Part shown: in pieces, positions 1 through 6,543 of the stretch
How the letters are laid out: the number at the start of each line of letters is the position of its first letter
Numbering within the stretch: position 1 is the first letter of the stretch
DNA from: an uncultured Flavobacteriaceae bacterium
GTDB lineage: Bacteria > Bacteroidota > Bacteroidia > Flavobacteriales > Flavobacteriaceae
Direction: 5' to 3'
Length of the DNA: 6,543 nucleotides
Assembly (NCBI GenBank): GCA_938041595.1
Contig: CALITN010000173.1
Location: forward strand, 1-6,543
Made by a program: the position numbers and the translations under genes
Notes under the pieces: model-generated
What the model was told of the DNA's origin: nothing
What the model saw: only the letters and a program-made list of their open reading frames with translations
Databases searched by the model: none

Positions 1-3000
1 CCAAAACGAATAGCCTTTTCCAAAAATAAAACCCCATCTCCATCTGGATTAAAATATTGCGCACGATGGATCCCTTTAAACGAATCAAAGCCTCCAGCCA
101 AGGCCAAGTTTTCCATTGCTTTTTTATTGGCAGCACGCAAGTCTACACGTTTGGTCAAATCAAAAATTGAGGTGTAGGGCTCGTCTTCTCGATTTTCAAT
201 AATCGTTTCAACAGCTCCTTTTCCGACTCCTTTGATCGCTCCCATGCCAAAACGAATTGCTTGGCGATCATTTACCGTAAACTTATAAAATGATTCATTG
301 ACATCAGGCCCTAATACTTCCAAGCCCATTCGGCGGCATTCCTCCATAAAGAAAGTTACCTGCTTAATGTCACTCATATTATTAGACAAAACTGCCGCCA
401 TATACTCCGCCGGGTAATGCGCTTTGAGATAGGCTGTTTGATATCCAATCCAAGCATAGCAGGTTGAATGGGATTTATTAAACGCATACGAGGCAAAGGC
501 TTCCCAGTCTTTCCATATTTTTTCCAACACCTCTTCCGGATGGCCGTTTTCTTTTCCTCCGTCTATAAACTGAGGTTTTAATTTTTCAAGCAGAGCAAAA
601 ATCTTTTTTCCCATCGCTTTGCGAAGCATATCAGCATCGCCCTTGGAAAAACCAGCCAACTGCTGCGACAAACGCATCACCTGTTCTTGGTAGACTGTAA
701 TGCCATAGGTCTCTTTTAGAAATTCTTCCATCACTGGTAGATCGTAGGTAATCTCTTCATGACCGTTTTTCCGAGCCACAAAACTGGGGATATATTCCAA
801 AGGCCCTGGGCGGTAGAGAGCGTTCATGGCAATCAAATCAGCAAACTGGGTGGGTTTGAGGTCTTTCAAATACTTTTGCATCCCCGCTGATTCATACTGG
901 AAAATTCCAACTGTCTCCCCGCGCTGAAACAACTCATAAGTCTTGGTATCGTCCAATGGAAAGGCATCCGGATCTAGTGTAATGTTGTGCTTGTACTTGA
1001 CCAGTTTTACGGTATCTTTAATCAGTGTCAGCGTTTTTAGGCCTAAGAAATCCATTTTCAATAAGCCCGCATCTTCCACCACCGAGTTGTCAAATTGCGT
1101 CACGAAAAGCTCTGAGTCTTTGGCTGTGGCGACAGGGACAAATTGAGTGATGTCATCCGGTGTAATAATAACCCCACAGGCATGAATCCCTGTATTTCTT
1201 AACGAACCCTCAAGCACTTTGGCTTGCTGAATCATCTCGCCTTGCAGACCCGTTTCTTCAGCAATGGCCTTAAACTCTTTGACACGTGTAAATTCTTCTG
1301 CACGCAGACTTTTCCGCAATGCTTCCTCCTCCAAGTCAAAAATCTTAGCCAGTTTCATATTGGGCAAAAGCTTGGCGATATGATCGGCTTCATTAAGCGA
1401 TAAATCCAGTACTCTGGCTGTATCTCGAATGGAAGATTTAGCAGCCATAGTTCCATAAGTGATGATTTGTGCCACCTGATTGGCGCCGTATTTATCAATC
1501 ACATAGTCCATGACTTTACCACGGCCTTCATCGTCAAAGTCAATATCAATATCGGGCATGCTTACCCGATCCGGATTTAAGAAACGCTCAAAAAGTAAGT
1601 CATATTCGATTGGATCCATATTCACAATCCCCAAACAATAGGCCACTACAGAACCTGCCGCCGAACCCCGCCCAGGCCCAACAGATACATCCATGTCACG
1701 TGCAGCAGCAATAAGGTCTTGAACGATTAGAAAATAGCCTGGATATCCCGTATTGGCAATAACTTCCAATTCAAAATCAAGGCGCTCTTCAATTTCAGCA
1801 GTCAGCGTATTGTAGCGTTTTTTGGCGCCTTCATAGGTCAAATACCGCAGGTAATTGTTTTCTCCTTTTTTTCCATCGGTATCGTCAGCTACTTGGTGTT
1901 TTTCAGGAATATCAAACTTGGGCAACAATACCTCTCGGGCCAAATCATAGCCTTCGATTTTTTCAATCAGTGCTTCCAAGTTTAGAATGGCCTCGGGTAC
2001 ATCCGTAAAGAGTGCCTTCATCTCTTCGGGCGACTTGAAATAATATTCTTGGTTGGGAAAACCATAGCGGTACCCGCGACCTCTTCCAATAGGTGTGGCT
2101 TGTTTTTCCCCTTCCTTCAAACAAAGTAAAATATCGTGTGCATTGGCCTCTTCCTTGGCTACGTAGTAAGTGTTGTTTGTTGCAATCAGAGGGATTTGGT
2201 GTTTTTGAGACCACTGAATCAATACGGTATTGACTCGTTCCTCGTCTTCTTGTCCGTGCCGCATCAGCTCGATGTAGAAATCCTCACCAAACTCTTTATG
2301 CCACCAAAGCAAGGCTTCTTCCGCTTGGGTATTTCCCACATTCAATAATTTGGAGGGTACCTCTCCGTAAAGGTTTCCGGTCAATACTATCAGATCTTCT
2401 TTGTATTGGGTAACAATCTCCTTATCAATCCGTGGCACATAATAAAACCCATCGGTATAGGCTAAGGAGGTCATTTTGATTAGATTCTGATAACCCCTTT
2501 TATTTTTTGCCAAAAAGACAATCTGATAGCCGTTATCTTTTCGCGATCGGTCTTTGTGGTTTTCACACACATAAAACTCGCAACCCAAAATTGGTTTGAT
2601 CTGCGCTTCGGGGGATTGGTCTGCATTGTGGTTTTTGATCGCCTTGACAAAATGGAAGGCACCCATCAAGTTGGCGTGATCTGTAAGTGCTAAAGCGGGC
2701 ATACTATGAGCGGCAGCGGCATCCACAAGCTGAGAAACACGCGAGGTAGCTTGAAGAACGGAAAACTGAGAATGGTTGTGCAAATGGACAAACGGTGCCG
2801 CTTCCAGTGCCCCAAGGGCTTCTTTTGAAATAGGCCCTTTGGGAGTTGCGGCTGGAGTTGATTCTGTAGCCAATTGCTTTGAGGCAGCCTTTAGGTTTTG
2901 ATGCTTTATCCCAATCAATGGTATGCCCTCCGGAAAGGCCGTTTGGAGGGGTGTGGCACTGTCTTCCCCTTCCAACACTGCTGGGTGCAGTAGGGTCTGC

Positions 3001-3563
3001 CGTAGTAATTCCAAAAAGGCACGGCTGGTAGCCTCTACATCTGCGGTTGCGTTGTGGGCTTCTTCAAAACGACTTTCAAAAAGAAAGTCGTACAACTCGC
3101 TAAGGGTCGGGAGTTTAAATTTCCCCCCACGTCCTCCAGGCAATTCACACAAAGCCGCCGTTTCCTCCGTACAGGTGTCAATAAATGAGCATTTCTCCAA
3201 AGGATCAGTTCCCAAAACCCGATGGAATTCTGCCCCCATAATATTGCGATCAAAGGAGATATTGTGCCCTACTACATGAGTGGCTTGCCCCAAAGCCTCC
3301 GTGAATTTTTCCAGTACTTCGGCTAAGGCAACTCCTTCTGTAGTGGCCAGAGCCGTAGAGATGCCGTGCACCTGCTCCGACTCATAGGGAATGGTAAAAC
3401 CTTTGGGTTGAATCAGATAGTCTTGATGGTCGATACATTCTCCCGCTGCATTGTGTAATTGCCAGGCAATCTGAATACAACGCGGCCAGTTATCCGCATC
3501 TGTCAGCGGGGCATTCCAGCGTTTGGGCAAGCCCGTTGTTTCCGTATCAAAGATCAAATACAT
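1..3563 (-). CDS. dnaE: DNA polymerase III alpha subunit with fused N-terminal DEDDh 3'-5' exonuclease (C-terminus outside window)
   Basis: Replicative polymerase catalytic subunit with its proofreading domain on the same chain. The frame is open from ATG at 3563 to the window edge, giving 1187 residues. Residues 1-180 are a DnaQ-type exonuclease with all five DEDDh residues: D6 and E8 (FDTET), D105 (GHNISFD), H170 and D175 (HNATADVE). An Ala/Thr/Pro-containing linker (about 185-255) leads to a PHP domain starting FVHLHNH (H260, H262, H264). The polymerase core shows GPGRGSAAGS (629-638), PDIDIDF with catalytic-type D673 and D675, the third aspartate D838 in KMDFLGL, YRPGP (917-921) and FNKSHS (1028-1033). 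A helix-hairpin-helix GVGKGA lies at 1112-1117. The clamp-binding, OB-fold and tau-binding parts should lie beyond the left edge. The start fits the family's MYLIFDTET opening; the frame stays open upstream but has no ATG nearby. PHP metal ligands look partly lost (Q271, N464, Y466). DnaE2/ImuC is unlikely given the fused proofreading domain and housekeeping-type motifs. Confidence 0.96.
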   Translation of the reverse strand, partial: MYLIFDTETTGLPKRWNAPLTDADNWPRCIQIAWQLHNAAGECIDHQDYLIQPKGFTIPYESEQVHGISTALATTEGVALAEVLEKFTEALGQATHVVGHNISFDRNIMGAEFHRVLGTDPLEKCSFIDTCTEETAALCELPGGRGGKFKLPTLSELYDFLFESRFEEAHNATADVEATSRAFLELLRQTLLHPAVLEGEDSATPLQTAFPEGIPLIGIKHQNLKAASKQLATESTPAATPKGPISKEALGALEAAPFVHLHNHSQFSVLQATSRVSQLVDAAAAHSMPALALTDHANLMGAFHFVKAIKNHNADQSPEAQIKPILGCEFYVCENHKDRSRKDNGYQIVFLAKNKRGYQNLIKMTSLAYTDGFYYVPRIDKEIVTQYKEDLIVLTGNLYGEVPSKLLNVGNTQAEEALLWWHKEFGEDFYIELMRHGQEDEERVNTVLIQWSQKHQIPLIATNNTYYVAKEEANAHDILLCLKEGEKQATPIGRGRGYRYGFPNQEYYFKSPEEMKALFTDVPEAILNLEALIEKIEGYDLAREVLLPKFDIPEKHQVADDTDGKKGENNYLRYLTYEGAKKRYNTLTAEIEERLDFELEVIANTGYPGYFLIVQDLIAAARDMDVSVGPGRGSAAGSVVAYCLGIVNMDPIEYDLLFERFLNPDRVSMPDIDIDFDDEGRGKVMDYVIDKYGANQVAQIITYGTMAAKSSIRDTARVLDLSLNEADHIAKLLPNMKLAKIFDLEEEALRKSLRAEEFTRVKEFKAIAEETGLQGEMIQQAKVLEGSLRNTGIHACGVIITPDDITQFVPVATAKDSELFVTQFDNSVVEDAGLLKMDFLGLKTLTLIKDTVKLVKYKHNITLDPDAFPLDDTKTYELFQRGETVGIFQYESAGMQKYLKDLKPTQFADLIAMNALYRPGPLEYIPSFVARKNGHEEITYDLPVMEEFLKETYGITVYQEQVMRLSQQLAGFSKGDADMLRKAMGKKIFALLEKLKPQFIDGGKENGHPEEVLEKIWKDWEAFASYAFNKSHSTCYAWIGYQTAYLKAHYPAEYMAAVLSNNMSDIKQVTFFMEECRRMGLEVLGPDVNESFYKFTVNDRQAIRFGMGAIKGVGKGAVETIIENREDEPYTSIFDLTKRVDLRAANKKAMENLALAGGFDSFKGIHRAQYFNPDGDGVLFLEKAIRF

Positions 3564-3615
3564 AAAAACGAAAATATGTATTCCTTTTGGCTTCCAAGAC
3601 CTCCTTTGGCAGTAC

Positions 3616-3634
3616 TTATCAACGATTTTGATAA
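3616..3634. repeat. Perfect inverted repeat TTATCAA-N5-TTGATAA, possible operator
   Basis: The left arm TTATCAA (3616-3622) and right arm TTGATAA (3628-3634) are exact reverse complements around the 5-nt spacer CGATT. The 19-bp total is a typical size for a site bound by a dimeric regulator. The right arm overlaps the candidate -33 element of the rightward promoter, a position suited to repression. The arms are AT-rich and short, so chance is a real alternative, and I cannot assign the site to a known regulator. Confidence 0.4.
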
Positions 3635-3655
3635 AAATATAAACGCTTGATTTTG
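3627..3655 (+). promoter_or_regulatory. Candidate Bacteroidota-type promoter for the EXO-LIG-HEL operon
   Basis: TTTG (3627-3630) and TGATTTTG (3648-3655) resemble the -33 TTTG and -7 TAnnTTTG elements used by the Bacteroidota primary sigma factor. Five of the six fixed positions of the -7 consensus match, and the spacer is 17 nt, slightly shorter than usual. Transcription would start near 3660, leaving a leader of roughly 20 nt before the ATG at 3683. The heptamer GATTTTG occurs twice, at 3624-3630 and 3649-3655. This is a prediction from consensus only. Confidence 0.4.
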
Positions 3656-3664
3656 TACCTTTCC

Positions 3665-3682
3665 AAAAAAAGAAAAAGAAAA
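3665..3682 (+). promoter_or_regulatory. A-rich purine leader upstream of the EXO start codon
   Basis: An unbroken 18-nt purine run, nearly all A with two G residues, sits directly before the ATG at 3683, and no GGAGG-like site is present. Bacteroidota commonly initiate on A-rich, unstructured leaders instead of Shine-Dalgarno sites. The tract therefore supports the ATG at 3683 over the in-frame TTG at 3647. Confidence 0.5.
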
Positions 3683-4684
3683 ATGCCGTTGCTGGAATTC
3701 ACATCCCGTGGCATCTATTGTGCCGCGGCGGATGTTTATTTAGATCCCTGGAAAAAAGTTGCCAAAGCCCTCATCACGCATGGGCATTCCGATCATGCGC
3801 GCTGGGGTCATCAACAATACATTACCCAACACGATAATGTACCCATCATTCAACACCGCTTGGGGAAAATTGTAGTAGCCGGAAAGGCCTATGGGGAACG
3901 TTTCAAGATTAATGGGGTAACATTTTCCTTCCATCCCGCCGGGCATGTACCGGGCTCTTCGCAAATCCGTGTAGAACATCGGGGCGAAGTATGGGTCTTT
4001 ACCGGAGATTACAAATTGGAGAATGATGGCATTTCAACCCCTTTTGAGCCCGTTCGTTGCCATACCTTTATCACTGAATTCACCTTCGGCCTTCCTGTTT
4101 TTGACTGGCAAGACCCAGCATTGGTACATCAAAAGATCAACCAATGGTGGGCCGCTAACAAGGTGACAGGAGTCACGAGTCTCTTGATGGGCTATTCACT
4201 CGGAAAGATTCAGCGATTACTCAAACACCTAGACCCATCCATCGGCAAAATATTTACCCACGGAGCCCCGGAAAAAATGACCCAAGTGCTAAGGGCTCAA
4301 ATTGATTTTCCAGCCACCCAGCTTATCACGCGAGAAACTGACAAAAAACAAATCCAAGGGAATATTGTCTTGGCACCACCAGCGGTGATGGGGAGTGCCT
4401 GGGCCAAAAAACTTGGAACAACCAGCACCGGCTATGCCTCAGGCTGGATGGCTTTTCGCGGAGCTCGACGGCGGCGAGCAGTGGACAAAGCTTTTGTACT
4501 CTCCGACCATGCCGACTGGAAAGGACTCCTTCAAGCCATTGAAGCGACAGCTTGCGAAGATGTGATTACTACCCACGGTTACACGGATATTTTTGCACAA
4601 TACCTCCGAGAGAAAGGGTGGAATGCTCGCACAGAAAAAACACAATACGAAGCGGAGACTCCCGAAACTGCACTCACCGAATGA
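3683..4684 (+). CDS. Ligase-associated DNA damage response exonuclease (metallo-beta-lactamase fold, EXO)
   Basis: A predicted cytoplasmic metal-dependent nuclease of the MBL/beta-CASP superfamily (relatives CPSF73 and SNM1/Artemis), 333 aa, about normal for this bacterial family. The metal-binding motif is H33-G-H35-S-D37-H38. H88 (PAGHVPGSS) and D109 (FTGDYK) supply further ligand-type residues. Late motifs are SDHADW (274-279) and the H298 segment THGYT. There is no signal peptide or membrane segment. The ATG at 3683 gives the family-like N-terminus MPLLEFTSRGIYC; the frame is open to a TTG at 3647, but that would add a lysine/arginine-rich stretch and overlap the promoter candidate. It is first in the operon, and its stop overlaps the ligase start. 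Clustering with LIG and HEL sets it apart from RNA-processing MBL nucleases. An end-trimming role in repair is inferred from family and context. Confidence 0.92.
   Translation: MPLLEFTSRGIYCAAADVYLDPWKKVAKALITHGHSDHARWGHQQYITQHDNVPIIQHRLGKIVVAGKAYGERFKINGVTFSFHPAGHVPGSSQIRVEHRGEVWVFTGDYKLENDGISTPFEPVRCHTFITEFTFGLPVFDWQDPALVHQKINQWWAANKVTGVTSLLMGYSLGKIQRLLKHLDPSIGKIFTHGAPEKMTQVLRAQIDFPATQLITRETDKKQIQGNIVLAPPAVMGSAWAKKLGTTSTGYASGWMAFRGARRRRAVDKAFVLSDHADWKGLLQAIEATACEDVITTHGYTDIFAQYLREKGWNARTEKTQYEAETPETALTE
4681..4684 (+). promoter_or_regulatory. ATGA stop-start overlap coupling EXO and LIG translation
   Basis: The TGA of EXO (4682-4684) overlaps the ATG of LIG (4681-4683). No purine-rich ribosome site precedes the ATG (CACTCACCGA), which suggests that LIG is translated mainly by terminating ribosomes re-initiating. 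The coupling mechanism is inferred. Confidence 0.75.
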
Positions 4685-6267
4685 AAGCCTTTGCTCAACT
4701 CATAGACGCTTTGGACAGTACCAACAAAACCACCCAAAAAGTGGCATTGCTTGCCGAGTACTTTCGATCCACACCGCGTACCGATGCACTATGGGCTGTG
4801 GCGCTGCTGTCACATCGGCGTCCCCCACGCCCTGTAAGCACAACGCTGCTGCGCCAATGGGCCGCAGAAGCGGCTGGACTTTCGGCCTGGCTCTTCGAAG
4901 AAGCCTACCATATTGTAGGGGATTTGGCAGAAACCATTGCACTTCTGGTTCCCAATACACAAAGCCACTCCCAAAAGTCCTTAGCCGAAACCATTGCCGC
5001 ACTCATCACGCTAAAAAATAAAGAAGAGACTGAAAAAAAAGCCTACATCCTCGCTCAATGGCAGCAGCTTTCCAGCACCGAACGTTTTGTTTTCAATAAG
5101 ATTTTAACCGGTGGCTTTCGAATTGGTATCAGTCAAAAGTTGATGACCCGAGCACTTGGACAAGCCTTGGAACTTGACGAAAACACCCTCGCGCATCGAT
5201 TGATGGGACAGTGGTCTCCTGAAAACACCAGTTTTGAAGACCTACTCATCACTCCTAAAGCAGCCGATCAACTGAGTCGTCCTTACCCTTTTTATTTGGC
5301 CTATGCTGTAGAGGATGATTTTTTTGACAAACAGTCCGTCTCCGAATATCACATTGAACACAAATGGGATGGCATGCGAGGGCAATTGATTGTAAGAGAA
5401 GGGCAGCTTTTCCTATGGAGTCGTGGTGAAGAATTGATCACGAATAAGTTCCCAGAGTTTGCCCCCTTCGCGCAACAATTGCCATCAGGTACCGTTTTGG
5501 ATGGAGAAATCCTACCCTATCCCAAAGGAGTTATTGGAAATTTTAATGATCTTCAAAAACGCATCGGTCGCAAGACGGTTGGTGCCAAACTACTGCGAGA
5601 TATTCCTGCTCGATTTATGATTTATGATCTGCTAGAGTGGGAAGGCAAAGACTACCGCAATCAACCTCTTTGGCAACGACAACAACAATTAGCTCATCTT
5701 TTTGAACGCTACTCTGAAAAAGAACTGCCTTGGGAACATTCCAACGTATTACAGTTTGATCATTGGGATGCCGTTACCGCAGAACGAGACTGCGCTCCAG
5801 AAAAGCGCTCCGAAGGCTTGATGTTAAAAAAGCGAGATTCGATCTATGCCGTAGGACGCAAAAAAGGGGCTTGGTGGAAGTGGAAATCAGATCCCAAAAC
5901 CATTGACGCAGTGCTGACCTATGCCATGCGAGGTCATGGCCGCCGAACCAACCTCCTCACAGACTACACCTTTGGCTTATGGGACGATGGGCAGCTGGTC
6001 ACCTTTGCAAAGGCCTATTCTGGTTTAACTGATAAAGAGATTCGAGAAGTGGATCGTTTTGTAAAACAAAACACCCAGGCTCGCTTTGGTCCTGTTCGAG
6101 AGGTGACCCCACAACTTGTTTTTGAAATAGCCTTTGAGGGGATTGCATCCTCCTCTCGACACAAAAGTGGCGTTGCCGTGCGTTTTCCAAGGATTTTACG
6201 TTGGAGACATGACAAAAAAATTGAAGCCGCAAACAGCCTCTCGGATCTTAAAGAGCTCCTTCCATGA
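4681..6267 (+). CDS. ATP-dependent DNA ligase of the ligase-associated DNA damage response cluster (LIG)
   Basis: Seals DNA nicks through a covalent lysyl-AMP intermediate; 528 aa, normal for the family that includes the 'cisplatin damage response' ligases. Residues 1 to about 200 form the N-terminal DNA-binding domain. The nucleotidyltransferase core follows in order: motif I K228-W-D-G231 with the adenylated lysine and R233, motif III LDGEI (273-277), a IIIa-like FMIYDLLEW (312-320), motif IV EGLMLKK (378-384) and motif V KWK (400-402). The C-terminal OB-fold domain ends with an RFPRI segment like that of motif VI in related ligases. All core motifs look intact. The ATG at 4681 matches the family N-terminus MKAFAQL; the frame is open upstream to 4552, but that stretch lies inside EXO and reads as unrelated sequence. 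The gene overlaps both neighbours by 4 nt. It is not the NAD-dependent replicative ligase LigA, which has a different architecture, so a dedicated repair role is likely. Confidence 0.95.
   Translation: MKAFAQLIDALDSTNKTTQKVALLAEYFRSTPRTDALWAVALLSHRRPPRPVSTTLLRQWAAEAAGLSAWLFEEAYHIVGDLAETIALLVPNTQSHSQKSLAETIAALITLKNKEETEKKAYILAQWQQLSSTERFVFNKILTGGFRIGISQKLMTRALGQALELDENTLAHRLMGQWSPENTSFEDLLITPKAADQLSRPYPFYLAYAVEDDFFDKQSVSEYHIEHKWDGMRGQLIVREGQLFLWSRGEELITNKFPEFAPFAQQLPSGTVLDGEILPYPKGVIGNFNDLQKRIGRKTVGAKLLRDIPARFMIYDLLEWEGKDYRNQPLWQRQQQLAHLFERYSEKELPWEHSNVLQFDHWDAVTAERDCAPEKRSEGLMLKKRDSIYAVGRKKGAWWKWKSDPKTIDAVLTYAMRGHGRRTNLLTDYTFGLWDDGQLVTFAKAYSGLTDKEIREVDRFVKQNTQARFGPVREVTPQLVFEIAFEGIASSSRHKSGVAVRFPRILRWRHDKKIEAANSLSDLKELLP
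6264..6267 (+). promoter_or_regulatory. ATGA stop-start overlap coupling LIG and HEL translation
   Basis: The TGA of LIG (6265-6267) overlaps the ATG of HEL (6264-6266), the same arrangement as at the EXO-LIG junction. Both internal junctions of the operon therefore have identical 4-nt overlaps, consistent with one mRNA and balanced synthesis. Confidence 0.7.
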
Positions 6268-6543
6268 ACGCAACAACCACAATGAAGCAATGGTTTGAAG
6301 AACAGGGATGGAAACCACTTCCTTTTCAAAAAAAAACTTGGAAAGCCTACGCTGCCGGGAAAAGTGGATTTGTAAATGCACCCACAGGCAGCGGTAAAAC
6401 CTATGCTCTTTGGGGTGGAATCGTACAAGAAGCAATGGCCAAGCCCCCCAAGAAAGGTTTACAAGCCCTGTGGATTACCCCCCTAAAAGCCTTGGCTGTT
6501 GAGATTCAGCAGAGTACTGAACGAATGAGTCAGCACTTTGACC
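6264..6543 (+). CDS. Ligase-associated DNA damage response DEXH-box helicase, Lhr-Core type (HEL), N-terminal 93 residues
   Basis: The start of a superfamily 2 ATP-dependent helicase. The frame runs open from the ATG to the window edge. Visible elements are an aromatic/proline segment PLPFQKKTW (18-26) resembling the region before motif I in Lhr-type helicases, the Walker A/motif I APTGSGKT (39-46), and motif Ia TPLKALA (72-78). The DEXH box, second RecA-like domain, winged helix and Lhr-specific domain should follow to the right; family members are typically over 800 aa. Identification as the cluster's Lhr-Core helicase rests on these motifs together with the coupled ligase and exonuclease genes. 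Homologues are 3'-to-5' DNA-dependent ATPase translocases; that activity is family knowledge and is not visible in this fragment. The ATG at 6264 is chosen for its overlap with the ligase stop; a second ATG at codon 7 is possible but would lose the coupling. Confidence 0.88.
   Translation, partial: MNATTTMKQWFEEQGWKPLPFQKKTWKAYAAGKSGFVNAPTGSGKTYALWGGIVQEAMAKPPKKGLQALWITPLKALAVEIQQSTERMSQHFD

Larger units (their letters stand above)
3564..3682. promoter_or_regulatory. Divergent intergenic control region between dnaE and the repair operon
   Basis: These 119 bp separate the start codons of two head-to-head transcription units, so both promoters probably lie here or just inside the flanking genes. 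The stretch is AT-rich and contains the rightward promoter candidate, the dyad and the A-rich leader listed separately. For the leftward dnaE promoter the best candidate is weak: on the minus strand, TTTG (3667-3664) and TATATTTT (3641-3634) resemble the Bacteroidota -33 and -7 elements, but they are about 22 nt apart and the last consensus G is missing. No terminator is expected between divergent genes, and none is seen. Confidence 0.7.

Noticed and set aside
2923..3279. 118-codon plus-strand open frame antisense to the DnaE exonuclease region
   Set aside because: It overlaps strongly conserved dnaE coding sequence, has no recognisable domain and no initiation context, so it is a shadow of dnaE.
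1..3563. Reading the polymerase as the error-prone DnaE2/ImuC because it sits beside repair genes
   Set aside because: The fused intact proofreading domain and overall match to housekeeping Bacteroidota DnaE argue for the replicative enzyme, and no imuA/imuB-like gene is present in the window.
3599..3607. Minus-strand AAAGGAGGT, a perfect Shine-Dalgarno-like sequence upstream of dnaE
   Set aside because: It lies about 35 nt before the dnaE ATG, too far to position that start. The only nearby alternative is a TTG 1 nt downstream that opens a 16-codon frame. Bacteroidota rarely use such sites, so chance is likelier.
3616..3624. TTATCAACG resembling a DnaA box (TTATCCACA)
   Set aside because: Two mismatches, a single copy, and no cluster of boxes or origin-like context. 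It is better explained as part of the inverted repeat.
3647..3682. Upstream in-frame TTG start for the exonuclease gene
   Set aside because: It adds a lysine/arginine-rich dozen residues with no family resemblance and overlaps the -7 promoter candidate; the ATG at 3683 gives the conserved MPLLEF start.
4552..4680. N-terminal extension of the ligase frame
   Set aside because: This stretch lies inside the conserved C-terminus of EXO, and the ligase homology begins at MKAFAQL from the ATG at 4681.
6015..6428. 137-codon minus-strand open frame antisense to the ligase/helicase junction
   Set aside because: It runs across two well-supported genes on the other strand, and its translation resembles no family.

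Overview
The window looks like chromosomal DNA from a member of the Bacteroidota. The evidence is a leftward DNA polymerase III alpha subunit with an N-terminal DEDDh exonuclease ahead of the PHP domain, opening MYLIFDTETTGLPKRW, a form I recall from Flavobacteria and relatives. Supporting signs are AT-rich TAnnTTTG-like promoter elements, an A-rich leader instead of a Shine-Dalgarno site, and moderate GC content. The class within the phylum cannot be fixed from this sequence; a saprospirian or cytophagian lineage is only a guess.

Layout. Positions 3563 down to 1 (minus strand) hold the first 1187 residues of the exonuclease-DnaE protein, whose C-terminus lies beyond the left edge. Positions 3564-3682 are a 119-bp divergent intergenic region, with a candidate rightward promoter, a perfect 7-bp-arm inverted repeat and an A-rich leader. 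Positions 3683-6543 (plus strand) carry three genes joined by ATGA overlaps: a metallo-beta-lactamase-fold nuclease (EXO, 333 aa), an ATP-dependent DNA ligase (LIG, 528 aa) and the first 93 residues of a DEXH helicase (HEL).

EXO-LIG-HEL matches the known bacterial 'ligase-associated DNA damage response' cluster, which normally also includes a metallophosphoesterase nuclease (MPE/PdeM). That fourth gene would lie to the right of the window. The likely division of labour is that the nucleases clean DNA ends, the helicase remodels the substrate and the ligase seals it. Replication (dnaE) and repair genes share one short control region, so coordinated regulation is possible but unproven.

I found no RNA gene, mobile element, CRISPR array or terminator. 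Nothing here amounts to a wholly new system. The points most worth a second look are the PHP domain that has lost metal ligands beside an intact fused exonuclease, the dyad in the shared promoter, and the tight coupling of the repair genes.
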